Positions 8,989-15,649 of a stretch of DNA of 39,855 nt are shown in pieces. The first letter of the stretch is position 1, and each line of letters starts with the position of its first letter. Both the position numbers and the translations under genes were made by a program. This stretch comes from an uncultured Armatimonadota bacterium (lineage in GTDB: Bacteria; Armatimonadota; Fimbriimonadia; Fimbriimonadales; GBS-DC), in NCBI GenBank assembly GCA_937139515.1, contig CAKZQI010000298.1, forward strand, positions 1 through 39,855, in the 5' to 3' direction. The notes under the pieces were generated by a model that did not search any database, was not told the origin of the DNA, and worked only from the letters and a program-made list of their open reading frames with translations.

Positions 8989-8997
8989 CCGCTCAGG

Positions 8998-9003
8998 TAG
9001 AAT
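8998..9003 (+). promoter_or_regulatory. -10 box of panB (leaderless geometry)
   Basis: GG-TAGAAT is followed by 7 nt and the panB ATG at 9011, with no room for a ribosome-binding site. Confidence 0.55.
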
Positions 9004-9010
9004 CGTGTCT

Positions 9011-9808
9011 ATGTCAGAGAAAGTCACCGTGCGTACCCTCAGGCAGATGAAGACGCGTCACGAACGGATTGTGGCAATCACTGCTTACGATTATCCCTCT
9101 GCCGCGCTTGCTGACTCGGCGGGCGTGGATGTGGTATTGGTGGGCGATTCGGTGGGCAACACGGTGCTGGGCTACGACACGACCCTGCCCGTGCGTCTGG
9201 AGGAGATAGAACACCACCTGCGAGCGGTTCGGCGGGGGCTGAAGCGCGCTCTGCTCGTTGCCGATATGCCGTTTCTGACCTACGGCGTGTCGGTGTCCGA
9301 GTCGGTTCAGAATGCGGGGCGCCTCATGCAAGCGGGCGCGGAGGCGGTCAAGGTAGAGGGCGCAACCGAGCCAGTGCTGGAAGCCATCCGCGCGATGGTG
9401 GGCATCGGCATTCCTGTGATGGCACACTTAGGGCTGACACCTCAATCCATACACCAGTTCGGCGGGTATCGGGTTCAAGGGCGTGGCGAGCAGGCGCGGG
9501 CATTACTTCAGTCTGCGCAGGCGGTGCAGTCGGCAGGGGCGTTCGCCGTGGTGCTGGAGGTCATTCCAGCCTCGCTCGCCCAACAGATTACCGAGACGCT
9601 GGAAATCCCCACGATTGGCATCGGCGCAGGCGTCCACTGCGACGGCGAAATCCAAGTGTGGCACGATCTGCTGGGACTGAACCCCCAGACATTCAAACAC
9701 GCTAAGCGCTACGCCAACCTTCACGAGGTCATCCAAGGCGCCTTGCGCGCGTACGCCCGGGAGGTGCGCGAGCGAAAGTTCCCCACCGAAGAACACAGTT
9801 TCGAGTAA
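9011..9808 (+). CDS. panB: 3-methyl-2-oxobutanoate hydroxymethyltransferase
   Basis: A 265-residue protein, the usual PanB length. It performs the first committed step of pantothenate synthesis: transfer of a hydroxymethyl group from methylene-tetrahydrofolate to 2-oxoisovalerate, giving ketopantoate. Diagnostic segments are VVLVGDSVGNTVLGYDTTLPV, ADMPFLTYGVS, MAHLGLTPQSIHQFGGYRVQGR and PTIGIGAGVHCDGEIQVWHD, covering metal and substrate binding in the TIM barrel. The start is ATG 9011 because the leaderless -10 box lies immediately before it; the in-frame extension to 8984 overlaps that box. No panC or panD is next to it. Confidence 0.97.
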   Translation: MSEKVTVRTLRQMKTRHERIVAITAYDYPSAALADSAGVDVVLVGDSVGNTVLGYDTTLPVRLEEIEHHLRAVRRGLKRALLVADMPFLTYGVSVSESVQNAGRLMQAGAEAVKVEGATEPVLEAIRAMVGIGIPVMAHLGLTPQSIHQFGGYRVQGRGEQARALLQSAQAVQSAGAFAVVLEVIPASLAQQITETLEIPTIGIGAGVHCDGEIQVWHDLLGLNPQTFKHAKRYANLHEVIQGALRAYAREVRERKFPTEEHSFE

Positions 9809-9830
9809 GCCACTCTGCCCCAAACTGGGG

Positions 9831-9836
9831 TATAAT
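9831..9836 (+). promoter_or_regulatory. -10 box of anmK
   Basis: A consensus TATAAT preceded by GGGG and followed by a purine-rich start region (AGAAGATTG). It lies about 125 nt upstream of the anmK start, giving a long leader unlike most genes here. A small CCCC-AAACT-GGGG hairpin ends right at the box. Confidence 0.6.
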
Positions 9837-9844
9837 AGAAGATT

Positions 9845-9950
9845 GTAGGGTTGGCGATAAGCTCCTTTCCGGTCTTTACCTACCAACCCCACCACAGAGG
9901 GAGGCGCGAAAAACCCCGCCGCGCCTCCCTGCCAACCTGACCAAGGAGAG
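9845..9950 (+). ncRNA. Structured 5' leader of anmK (possible cis-regulatory RNA)
   Basis: Between the TATAAT box and the anmK ribosome-binding site the leader can form a 7-bp stem (GGGTTGG at 9848-9854 with CCAACCC at 9883-9889) and an 11-bp perfect stem (9898-9908 with 9920-9930, loop of 11 nt). A second CCAACC at 9932-9937 just before the ribosome-binding site can pair with the same GGTTGG, so two exclusive folds are possible. There is no T tract after the strong hairpin, so a simple terminator is unlikely. No known riboswitch class is recognised. The folding is seen in the sequence; a regulatory role is inference. Confidence 0.4.
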
Positions 9951-9962
9951 GATGGTACTCGT

Positions 9963-11174
9963 ATGACTGCCAACGCGCCCGAAAGGTTCCCCCAAAAAGG
10001 TTGGATTGCCGAGTGGCTTAGCGATTTAGCCCAGAAGCCCGAACGGTACGCCATCGGCTTGATGGCGGGCACCTCTATGGATGGGCTTGATGGCGCGCTG
10101 GTGCGCATCACGGGCAAGGGCAACGAGCGACGCGTGCAAACACTCGCCACCCACCCAATCCCCTACACCCCCGAAGAGCGGGAGGCTCTGAACCGCCTGC
10201 TCCACAGCCCCGACTTGGAGACGCTGGTCGCTTGGGACGCCTACTTGGGGGAGCGGTTCGCCGAATGCGCCCTTGCCCTGATGGCACATGCTGAGGTGGA
10301 CTTCATCGGCTCGCACGGTCAGACGGTCTGGCATGTGCCGAATGCGAGTGTGCTGGGGCGCACGGTACGCAACACGCTCCAGATTGCCCAGCCTGAGGTG
10401 ATTTTTGCGCGCACGGGGGTTCCTGTGGTGGGCGATTTCCGAACGCGCGATATGGCGCTCGGCGGACAGGGTGCGCCTCTTGTGCCGTTTGTGGACTGGC
10501 TCCTGCTGAGCCACCCCACCGAACCGCGCGCCGTGCTCAACATCGGGGGTATCGCCAACCTCACCGTCCTGCCTGCCCAGCCCGCGCCCGAACACATCTG
10601 GGCGTTTGACACAGGTCCGGGCAACACGCTGATAGACAGCGCGCTTCAAACGCTCACAGGCGGGAGGCTTCGGTACGACCCTGGCGGCTCCCTGGCGCAG
10701 AAGGGGCAACCCCACCTGCCGCTCTTAGAGCGCTTGCTGGCACACGACTATTTGCAGATTGCGCCCCCCAAATCCACTGGGCGCGAGCAGTTCCATCTGG
10801 GTCTGCTGGACGCCGTTGACCCCTCGTGGCGGACGCTAGGGCTGGAAGACCTGTGTGCCACACTTGCCGAATACACTGCCCGCACGATTGGGGAGGCGCT
10901 CCAGTGCTGGGTTCTGCCCAGCGTGCCCGTCCAGCGGGTGATTGTTTCGGGTGGGGGCATTCACAATCGGTTTCTATGGAGCCGTTTGCGAGACCTGCTC
11001 CCCGCGCCGATAGCGCTCAGCTCCAGCGCTGAGTTCGGCATAGACCCCGACTACAAGGAGGCGATTGCCTTTGCGGTGTTAGCCGATTGCTACTTGTTGG
11101 GCGAGGCGGTTTCGTTCCCCGGCACGACGGGCGTCTTGCGCCCGGCGCGGTTGGGCAAGCTCTGCGTGGGATGA
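9963..11174 (+). CDS. anmK: Anhydro-N-acetylmuramic acid kinase
   Basis: A kinase of 403 residues from the actin-like ATPase superfamily. It phosphorylates and hydrolyses anhydro-N-acetylmuramic acid to N-acetylmuramic acid 6-phosphate during recycling of cell-wall fragments. The N-terminal phosphate loop YAIGLMAGTSMDGLDGALV is diagnostic, followed by DFIGSHGQTVWH, VGDFRTRDMALGGQGAPLVP, LNIGGIANLTVLP, the FDTGPGNTLID loop, and a C-terminal VIVSGGGIHN. A 40-residue extension precedes the usual start of the kinase domain. The start ATG 9963 is preceded by AAGGAGAGG. The transcript carries the structured leader described separately. No murQ or other recycling genes are adjacent. Confidence 0.97.
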   Translation: MTANAPERFPQKGWIAEWLSDLAQKPERYAIGLMAGTSMDGLDGALVRITGKGNERRVQTLATHPIPYTPEEREALNRLLHSPDLETLVAWDAYLGERFAECALALMAHAEVDFIGSHGQTVWHVPNASVLGRTVRNTLQIAQPEVIFARTGVPVVGDFRTRDMALGGQGAPLVPFVDWLLLSHPTEPRAVLNIGGIANLTVLPAQPAPEHIWAFDTGPGNTLIDSALQTLTGGRLRYDPGGSLAQKGQPHLPLLERLLAHDYLQIAPPKSTGREQFHLGLLDAVDPSWRTLGLEDLCATLAEYTARTIGEALQCWVLPSVPVQRVIVSGGGIHNRFLWSRLRDLLPAPIALSSSAEFGIDPDYKEAIAFAVLADCYLLGEAVSFPGTTGVLRPARLGKLCVG

Positions 11175-11248
11175 GTGGAGTCTGACGAGAAAACATTCGT
11201 TGAGTTCCAGTTTCCCGAACGCGTGCGAGGGTGTTTGAAAAATCGTGG

Positions 11249-11267
11249 CACGGGCATCCTGCCCGTG
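11249..11267. repeat. Dispersed palindrome CACGGGCATCCTGCCCGTG, copy 1
   Basis: An 8-bp inverted repeat around a 3-nt centre. Identical copies lie at 11385-11403 and 18951-18969. Confidence 0.85.
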
Positions 11268-11384
11268 GAGCGAAGCACGCAAGCCATGAGGTAGGGTAGG
11301 ATGTGTCCGCTGGGAACGCATGCGTCTCGCCTGCACCACTGGTGAGAACATCTTGAGCAAGGATACCCAAGCCACGCAATGTAG

Positions 11385-11403
11385 CACGGGCATCCTGCCC
11401 GTG
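11385..11403. repeat. Dispersed palindrome CACGGGCATCCTGCCCGTG, copy 2
   Basis: Identical to the copies at 11249 and 18951; it follows the pair-repeat unit in the truncated element. Confidence 0.85.
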
Positions 11404-11464
11404 GAGAGTCTCTTGGGCAAGGATGCCCAAGCCACGAGCGGTGAGTTTCACCTCAACCCGAAAA

Positions 11465-11570
11465 GCCCACCCTATCACCCTGAGCGAAGCGAAGGGTCTG
11501 TGCTTGAGGTTGCATAGAGATTCTTCGCTTCGCTCAGAATGACAGAAGGGCATGTCAGAATGACAGTGGG
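11465..11570. repeat. CCCTGAGCGAAGCGAAGGGTC-type dispersed inverted repeat
   Basis: One arm reads CACCCTGAGCGAAGCGAAGGGTCT and the other AGATTCTTCGCTTCGCTCAGAATGAC, then a short GTCAGAATGACAG repeat. Related arms occur at 19378-19565, 39568-39665 and 39828-39855. The rest of the 11175-11689 spacer holds no gene I can support. Confidence 0.7.
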
Positions 11571-11580
11571 GGACGAGGGA

Positions 11581-11598
11581 CTGACGAAGGAGCGTCAG
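11581..11598. promoter_or_regulatory. Short palindrome upstream of flhB (possible operator)
   Basis: CTGACG-AAGGAG-CGTCAG is a perfect 6-bp inverted repeat lying 17 bp upstream of a TATGAT -10 box. Function as an operator is only a guess. Confidence 0.25.
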
Positions 11599-11614
11599 AG
11601 TAGGGGCGGATTGG

Positions 11615-11620
11615 TATGAT
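11615..11620 (+). promoter_or_regulatory. Candidate -10 box of flhB
   Basis: GG-TATGAT lies 69 nt upstream of the flhB ATG. A second candidate, GATAAT at 11676-11681, ends 8 nt before the ATG but lacks the GG. Confidence 0.35.
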
Positions 11621-11689
11621 ATTGAACGCTGCGGTTGTACCCTTATCAGCTCTAAACCCACCCCGCTTCCTGCCCGATAATTTTACGGG

Positions 11690-12727
11690 ATGGCAGACGA
11701 GGAACGCACCGAACAGGCGACACCCCGTCGTCGGCAAGAGGCGCGCAAGAAAGGGCAGGTCGCTCGCTCAGTGGAAATCAACGGGGCGGTTATCTTCTTA
11801 GCTTTTGTGTTGCTGATGCCGATTGTGCTGAACTTGGGAGGTATTCGCCTGTTGAGTGCGTTCCAACACGGTTTAGCCCAAGCGGGGAGCGCTCGGTTGT
11901 CCGACGCCCTCCTTTTTAGTGCGCTGGCAATCCTGCTCCCGCTGATGGCGGGGGCGTTTCTGGTCGCCTTGCTCACCAACGCAATGCAGGTCGGGCTGGT
12001 GCTGAGCGCGCAACCGCTGGCGCCCGACCTCAAGCGGATTGACCCCCTCAAGGGCTTCCAGCGCCTATTTTCGCGTCGGGCATTGGTGGAGCTGGTCAAA
12101 GCGGTGCTCAAGTTCGGCTTGATTGCGTGGGTGGCGTGGGGAGCCATTCAGAGCCGTCTGCCCGAACTGGTTCAGGCGTCTCAGATGGCGATGCCTCACG
12201 CTCTGCATCCCCTCTCAGAAACACTCTATCAAATCGGGCTACGCGTGGGCATCCTGTGGCTGGTGTTGGCACTGCTGGACTATCTGTACCAACGGTGGGA
12301 TTTTGAGAAAAGCATCCGAATGTCGCGCTACGAACTCAAAGAGGAGTACAAGCAGACCGAAGGAGACCCGCATATCAAGTCGCGCCTGCGCCAGCAGATG
12401 CAAAAGATTGCCCGCCAACGGATGCTGAGCGATGTGCGCAAAGCCGATGTGGTCGTCACGAACCCAGTGACTTACGCGGTGGCGTTGCGGTACGACCGAA
12501 CGAGCATGGGCGCCCCGCGTGTGGTCGCGAAGGGCAAGGGGTGGTTAGCGCGCCGTATTCGTGAGGAGGCGCTCCGCTGGCATGTGCCGATTGTGCCCAA
12601 CCCACCACTCGCCCGAAGCCTACACGCTCAGGTTGAGGTCGGGCAAGAGATACCCTCCACCCTCTACCAAGCGGTGGCGGAAGTGATGGCTTATGTGTAT
12701 CGGCTACGGCGTGCCCGACGCGCTTGA
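11690..12727 (+). CDS. flhB: FlhB-family type III export switch protein
   Basis: A 345-residue protein with the FlhB N terminus (DEERTEQATPRRRQEARKKGQVARS), four hydrophobic spans and a cytoplasmic domain. In the flagellar or virulence type III export gate, FlhB/SctU switches substrate specificity after self-cleavage at Asn-Pro in an NPTH loop. Here the loop reads TNPVTYAVALRYD with Asn258-Pro259-Val260-Thr261: the Asn-Pro pair is kept but Thr-His is replaced by Val-Thr. DPHIKSRLRQQMQ and the C-terminal VPNPPLARSLHAQVEVGQEIP are conserved. There is no ribosome-binding site at ATG 11690. No other flagellar or type III gene is in the window, so whether it serves a flagellum cannot be decided here. 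Confidence 0.93.
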   Translation: MADEERTEQATPRRRQEARKKGQVARSVEINGAVIFLAFVLLMPIVLNLGGIRLLSAFQHGLAQAGSARLSDALLFSALAILLPLMAGAFLVALLTNAMQVGLVLSAQPLAPDLKRIDPLKGFQRLFSRRALVELVKAVLKFGLIAWVAWGAIQSRLPELVQASQMAMPHALHPLSETLYQIGLRVGILWLVLALLDYLYQRWDFEKSIRMSRYELKEEYKQTEGDPHIKSRLRQQMQKIARQRMLSDVRKADVVVTNPVTYAVALRYDRTSMGAPRVVAKGKGWLARRIREEALRWHVPIVPNPPLARSLHAQVEVGQEIPSTLYQAVAEVMAYVYRLRRARRA

Positions 12728-12729
12728 GG

Positions 12730-12735
12730 TATCCT
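12730..12735 (+). promoter_or_regulatory. -10 box of the flavin-reductase-like gene (leaderless geometry)
   Basis: GG-TATCCT lies directly after the flhB stop codon and ends 6 nt before the ATG at 12742. Confidence 0.5.
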
Positions 12736-12741
12736 ATCGCC

Positions 12742-13248
12742 ATGCCAGAACCCCTGAGCCAGATTGACCGCGAGGCTTGGCGCTTCATCAACTCGGTCAG
12801 TGTGATTACGGTCGCCGTGGAAGGTGTTGCGAATGCGATGAGTGCCGAATGGTGTGCCCCCGTCTCGCTCAAGCCGCCTTTGATTGGGGTGTTTGTCGGT
12901 GAGGAGCGTTTCACGCGCCGACTGATTGAGCGTGCTGACACCTTCGGGGTCAGCCTTCTGGCGGAGGACCAGGCTTGGATTGCGCGTGCCTGTGGGCGCC
13001 ACTCTGGAAGCGAGGTCAACAAACTCGCCGAGTTCAACATTCCCACCGAGCCTGCGCTTTATATCCCCGCACCGTTGATTGCTGGCAGTTGTGCCCAGTT
13101 TGAATGCCGTGTGTTAGACCGACGGGTGTACGGGAGCCATATGCTGGTGGTGGGGGAACCCTTGCGCGCGGTGGGCTATCCTCAAAAGCGCACGATGGCG
13201 TACCACCGAGGGCACTACTACACGCTGGGCGAGGAGCGGACTCCGTAG
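12742..13248 (+). CDS. Flavin reductase-like domain protein (FMN-binding split barrel)
   Basis: A 168-residue protein of the flavin reductase-like fold. The core VSVITVAVEGVANAMSAEWCAPVSLKPPLIGVFVG resembles the FMN-binding strand and loop of the family, followed by ERADTFGVSLLAEDQ and a final HLLVVGEP-like strand (GSHMLVVGEPLRAVGY). Such proteins bind FMN and often reduce it with NAD(P)H for a partner oxygenase, though many members have unknown roles. The start is the ATG at 12742, immediately after the -10 box; the in-frame codon at 12724 is within the flhB stop region. It is convergent with the HIT gene, 29 bp away. No partner oxygenase is adjacent. Confidence 0.85.
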   Translation: MPEPLSQIDREAWRFINSVSVITVAVEGVANAMSAEWCAPVSLKPPLIGVFVGEERFTRRLIERADTFGVSLLAEDQAWIARACGRHSGSEVNKLAEFNIPTEPALYIPAPLIAGSCAQFECRVLDRRVYGSHMLVVGEPLRAVGYPQKRTMAYHRGHYYTLGEERTP

Positions 13249-13277
13249 GTCGCTTAGGTTGTTGGAAAGGTCAGTCC

Positions 13278-13622
13278 TTATCCGGGGGGCCAGCCCATCG
13301 TGCGCCCACCCAACAGGTGTAGGTGTAAGTGATAGACCGACTGCCCTGCGTTGGCGTTCGTGTTGGCGACCACACGGTAGCCCTCCGGCTCGATGCCTTC
13401 TCGGCGGGCGAGCTCGGCGCAGACCCAAAGCAAGTGTCCCATTAGCCCCTCGTGTTCGTGGGTCATCTCGGCAAGGTTGGCGACATGGGTTCGAGGTACG
13501 ACTAAGATGTGGATGGGCGCTTGGGGATTGATGTCGCGGAAAGCGAACGCCTGCTCATCTTCGTACACGATTTGGGTGGGGATTTCGTGGCGCACGAACT
13601 TGCAAAAGAGGCACTCACTCAT
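13278..13622 (-). CDS. HIT family protein (HINT-type nucleotide hydrolase)
   Basis: A 114-residue histidine-triad protein. The N-terminal CLFCKFVRHEIPTQIVYED and the FRDINPQAPIHILVVPRTH segment are typical of HINT, and the triad lies at H98-L-H100-L-H102-L-L. The family hydrolyses purine nucleoside phosphoramidates and adenylated intermediates. The two N-terminal cysteines fit the zinc-binding pair seen in some members, though a second pair is not obvious. Its ATG lies inside the end of the upstream transposase/sigma fusion gene (8-bp overlap), with GGAGG 7 nt upstream, so the two are likely translated together. Confidence 0.95.
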   Translation of the reverse strand: MSECLFCKFVRHEIPTQIVYEDEQAFAFRDINPQAPIHILVVPRTHVANLAEMTHEHEGLMGHLLWVCAELARREGIEPEGYRVVANTNANAGQSVYHLHLHLLGGRTMGWPPG

Positions 13623-14355
13623 GGCGTTTTCCTCCGGAACGATTTAGGTACTGCTCGCGTGTCATCGTACGCATCCGTTCTAAGGCGTCGCGCTCGAATT
13701 CGCGCACTTCATCGGGCTTCAACGAGAGTTGTTCGGCGACCTCTTCGTGGGTGTGCGCCTTTTCGCCTTCCAAGCCGTAGAGCAGGCACATCACCACGCG
13801 CTCGGCAGGGAGCAGATGCTCCACCAAGCGCTCCATCTGGCGGGGGCTGAAAGGTTCGTTCTGTCCGAACACAATCTGCACGACCGCCTGTTCCTCGCTC
13901 TTGTTGCGCGATTGCCAGATTTTCAGGAGGTTGAGAATCTGGTTGTGGCTGAGGGTCTCAGCGAAGTAGCCTTCCGCCCAGAAGTTGCGCCTGCCAATCC
14001 GTTGCTCCAGGTCGGAAATCGTTTCAAAGAGGCGGTGCGCAGTGCTCCGCTTGATATTACTCACTATGTCGGCAATCGCATCGGTGGGTTTGAAGCCTAT
14101 TACGAGATGAATCTGATTCGGCGTAAGACGATATGCAATCAATTCGTACTCGTAGGTCTTGCACACCTCGGGTAGATGGGCACTCAGGATCGGAACCGCT
14201 TCCGAGTCGATAAGTGGGCTGCGAGCGCGGGCGTAGAAGGCTATCAGCGCATAAAGCCGATAGGCACTAGCTCCCGTCGTTCGCAACTTCTCAAACGGAG
14301 AGCCTTGCCCCTTTCGGCTGGACTGCTTCGTCTCTTGGGAGGACTGCTTCGCCAT
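13615..14355 (-). CDS. Degenerate Y1 (IS200-type) transposase domain fused to a sigma-70 region 4-like domain
   Basis: A 246-residue protein. Residues about 28-150 follow the plan of IS200/REP-associated Y1 transposases: YRLYALIAFYARARSPLI, then YELIAYRLTPNQIHLVIGF, SNIKRSTAHRLF and FWAEGYFAETLS. The HUH metal motif is broken: His-x-His is Gln81-Ile-His83. The helix that should carry the catalytic Tyr reads LLKIWQSRN, with Ile146-Trp147 in place of Tyr. Residues about 171-229 match sigma-70 region 4 (LPAERVVMCLLYGLEGE, THEEVAEQLSLKPDEVREFERDALERMR). The protein therefore looks like a domesticated DNA-binding protein rather than an active transposase. The start ATG at 14355 has GAGGG 5 nt upstream; the extension to 14487 overlaps the promoter. 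The HIT gene overlaps its 3' end. No flanking element ends are visible. Role unknown. Confidence 0.85.
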   Translation of the reverse strand: MAKQSSQETKQSSRKGQGSPFEKLRTTGASAYRLYALIAFYARARSPLIDSEAVPILSAHLPEVCKTYEYELIAYRLTPNQIHLVIGFKPTDAIADIVSNIKRSTAHRLFETISDLEQRIGRRNFWAEGYFAETLSHNQILNLLKIWQSRNKSEEQAVVQIVFGQNEPFSPRQMERLVEHLLPAERVVMCLLYGLEGEKAHTHEEVAEQLSLKPDEVREFERDALERMRTMTREQYLNRSGGKRHE

Positions 14356-14388
14356 CGTATCCCTCACACGCACTAGCCGTATAGTTAG

Positions 14389-14394
14389 AGTATA
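14389..14394 (-). promoter_or_regulatory. -10 box of the transposase/sigma-4 fusion gene
   Basis: Minus-strand GG-TATACT lies 33 nt upstream of the ATG at 14355, leaving a short leader with a GAGGG ribosome-binding site. Confidence 0.45.
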
Positions 14395-14464
14395 CCACAA
14401 GTCGGCTCGGGGCAACACGCAAAAAGCCACTCCCTCGCTGTCTACGCGGTTCCGCTGCTTGAGG

Positions 14465-14470
14465 TATATT
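14465..14470 (+). promoter_or_regulatory. -10 box of the alpha/beta hydrolase gene
   Basis: GG-TATATT is followed by 21 nt containing AAAGGA (14478-14483), then the ATG at 14492. The -10 lies divergent from that of the transposase/sigma fusion. Confidence 0.5.
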
Positions 14471-14491
14471 AGTCTTGAAAGGAACAACCCT

Positions 14492-15646
14492 ATGAGCCAG
14501 TTAGACTATTCAGTATCGGGGCGATTTCGGGCTGGACGACGGCGTGTGTCAGTACGACGGGCAAATGGTTCCACTTTCAACGCGCAACTCTACTACCCTG
14601 CGACCGCAACAGGCGAGAACACTCCCTACGATGGCAGTGAGGCGCCCTATCCTGCGATCAGCTTCGGGCACGGGTTCCTCCAGCCGCCCGAACGCTACCG
14701 CTCCACGCTGGAGCATCTCGCTACCTGGGGCTACTGGGTGATTGCCACCGAGTCGGGGCAAGAGCTGTTTCCCAACCACCAGCGCTACTCTGAAGACCTC
14801 CGAGACTGTCTGACCTATTTAGAACAGCAGAATGCCGAACCGACCTCCATCCTCTATCAGCAGGTGGCGACCGACCGCTTCGGCATTTCGGGGCACTCGA
14901 TGGGCGGAGGTGCCAGTGTGTTGGCGACCGCCAGCGACGCCCGTATCCGAGCGATTGCGACGCTCGCCGCTGCCGACACCAACCCGTCGGCAATCCAGCA
15001 ATCGCCGAACATCACCGTGCCTCACAGCCTGATTTCGGGCAGTGCCGACACAATTACCCCGCTCGCCAATCACGGGCAGCGGATGTACAACGCGGGCTTC
15101 GCTCCCAAACTGCTCCCCGTGATTCAGGGAGGGTGGCACTGTGGGTTCCAAGACAGTTCCATCATCGGGTGCGACAGCGGTCCGATGTCGCGTGCCACCC
15201 AGCTCCAAATCACGCGCCGATTGCTCACCGCCTTTTTTGAGCTTTATCTGCGAGGCGATTTGCGGGCATGGGACGATGTCTGGGGCGCTGGGGTGTTGGG
15301 CGACCCACGCATCGTGCTGTCGGCGGAGTCGGGCATTGCTGTGGAGCCTGACTTTCAGCGGCAAATAGCGTTCACACCGCGTATCCTGACTTATGGGCTT
15401 GCAATTGCCAACCTCAGCCGATACCCTCAGCGCTATCAAATCCTGATTGAGGGCAACCGCTGGCAGACCGAAGCCCTGCCGAACCCCACGCCTCAGGTGG
15501 CTCCGGGTGGGGTGGTGAAGGTGCAGGTGCGTGTGCGTGTACCCCGCGCGCGACCGGGGAGTAGCGACCTCGCTCAGGTCAGTGCGCTCTCCCTTCGAGA
15601 TGGGGGCACACGTGCGATTGCACGGATACAGACCGTCCTGCGCTGA
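14492..15646 (+). CDS. Alpha/beta hydrolase, cutinase/PETase-like (polyesterase family)
   Basis: A 384-residue alpha/beta hydrolase. The oxyanion-hole segment SFGHGFLQPPERY precedes the nucleophile elbow GHSMGGGAS with Ser136, the acid is in SGSADTITPLANHG (Asp186) and the base in GGWHCGFQD (His216). These spacings (50 and 30) are close to those of actinobacterial cutinases and PET-degrading enzymes, and GHSMGGGAS, DTITP and the following HGQRMY stretch resemble that group. Unlike those secreted enzymes, no signal peptide is visible, so an intracellular esterase or lipase is more likely. A 100-residue beta-rich C-terminal extension after about residue 285 is unusual. The start codon at 14492 has a good ribosome-binding site. 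The natural substrate is unknown. It is convergent with the isomerase gene, 3 bp away. Confidence 0.88.
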   Translation: MSQLDYSVSGRFRAGRRRVSVRRANGSTFNAQLYYPATATGENTPYDGSEAPYPAISFGHGFLQPPERYRSTLEHLATWGYWVIATESGQELFPNHQRYSEDLRDCLTYLEQQNAEPTSILYQQVATDRFGISGHSMGGGASVLATASDARIRAIATLAAADTNPSAIQQSPNITVPHSLISGSADTITPLANHGQRMYNAGFAPKLLPVIQGGWHCGFQDSSIIGCDSGPMSRATQLQITRRLLTAFFELYLRGDLRAWDDVWGAGVLGDPRIVLSAESGIAVEPDFQRQIAFTPRILTYGLAIANLSRYPQRYQILIEGNRWQTEALPNPTPQVAPGGVVKVQVRVRVPRARPGSSDLAQVSALSLRDGGTRAIARIQTVLR

Positions 15647-15649
15647 GCG

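Larger units (their letters stand above)
11227..11440. mobile_element. Truncated, rearranged copy of the MITE-like element
   Basis: It begins with the same 18-bp terminal sequence (GAGGGTGTTTGAAAAATC at 11227-11244) that bounds the intact element at 18929-19116, continues through the palindrome CACGGGCATCCTGCCCGTG (11249-11267) and a GTCCGCTGGGA...CGTCTCGCCTGCA segment (11304-11335), then repeats the palindrome at 11385-11403. A near-duplicate unit (cttgRgcaaggatRcccaagccacg) occurs near 11352-11376 and 11412-11436. No right-hand terminal repeat is found, so this copy appears incomplete. Confidence 0.6.

Noticed and set aside
9898-9930. The 11-bp hairpin as an intrinsic terminator of panB
   Set aside because: There is no T tract after it, and a consensus promoter lies between panB and the hairpin.
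11616-11801. A 61-codon plus-strand frame ahead of flhB
   Set aside because: It overlaps the conserved N terminus of FlhB in another frame and has no ribosome-binding site.
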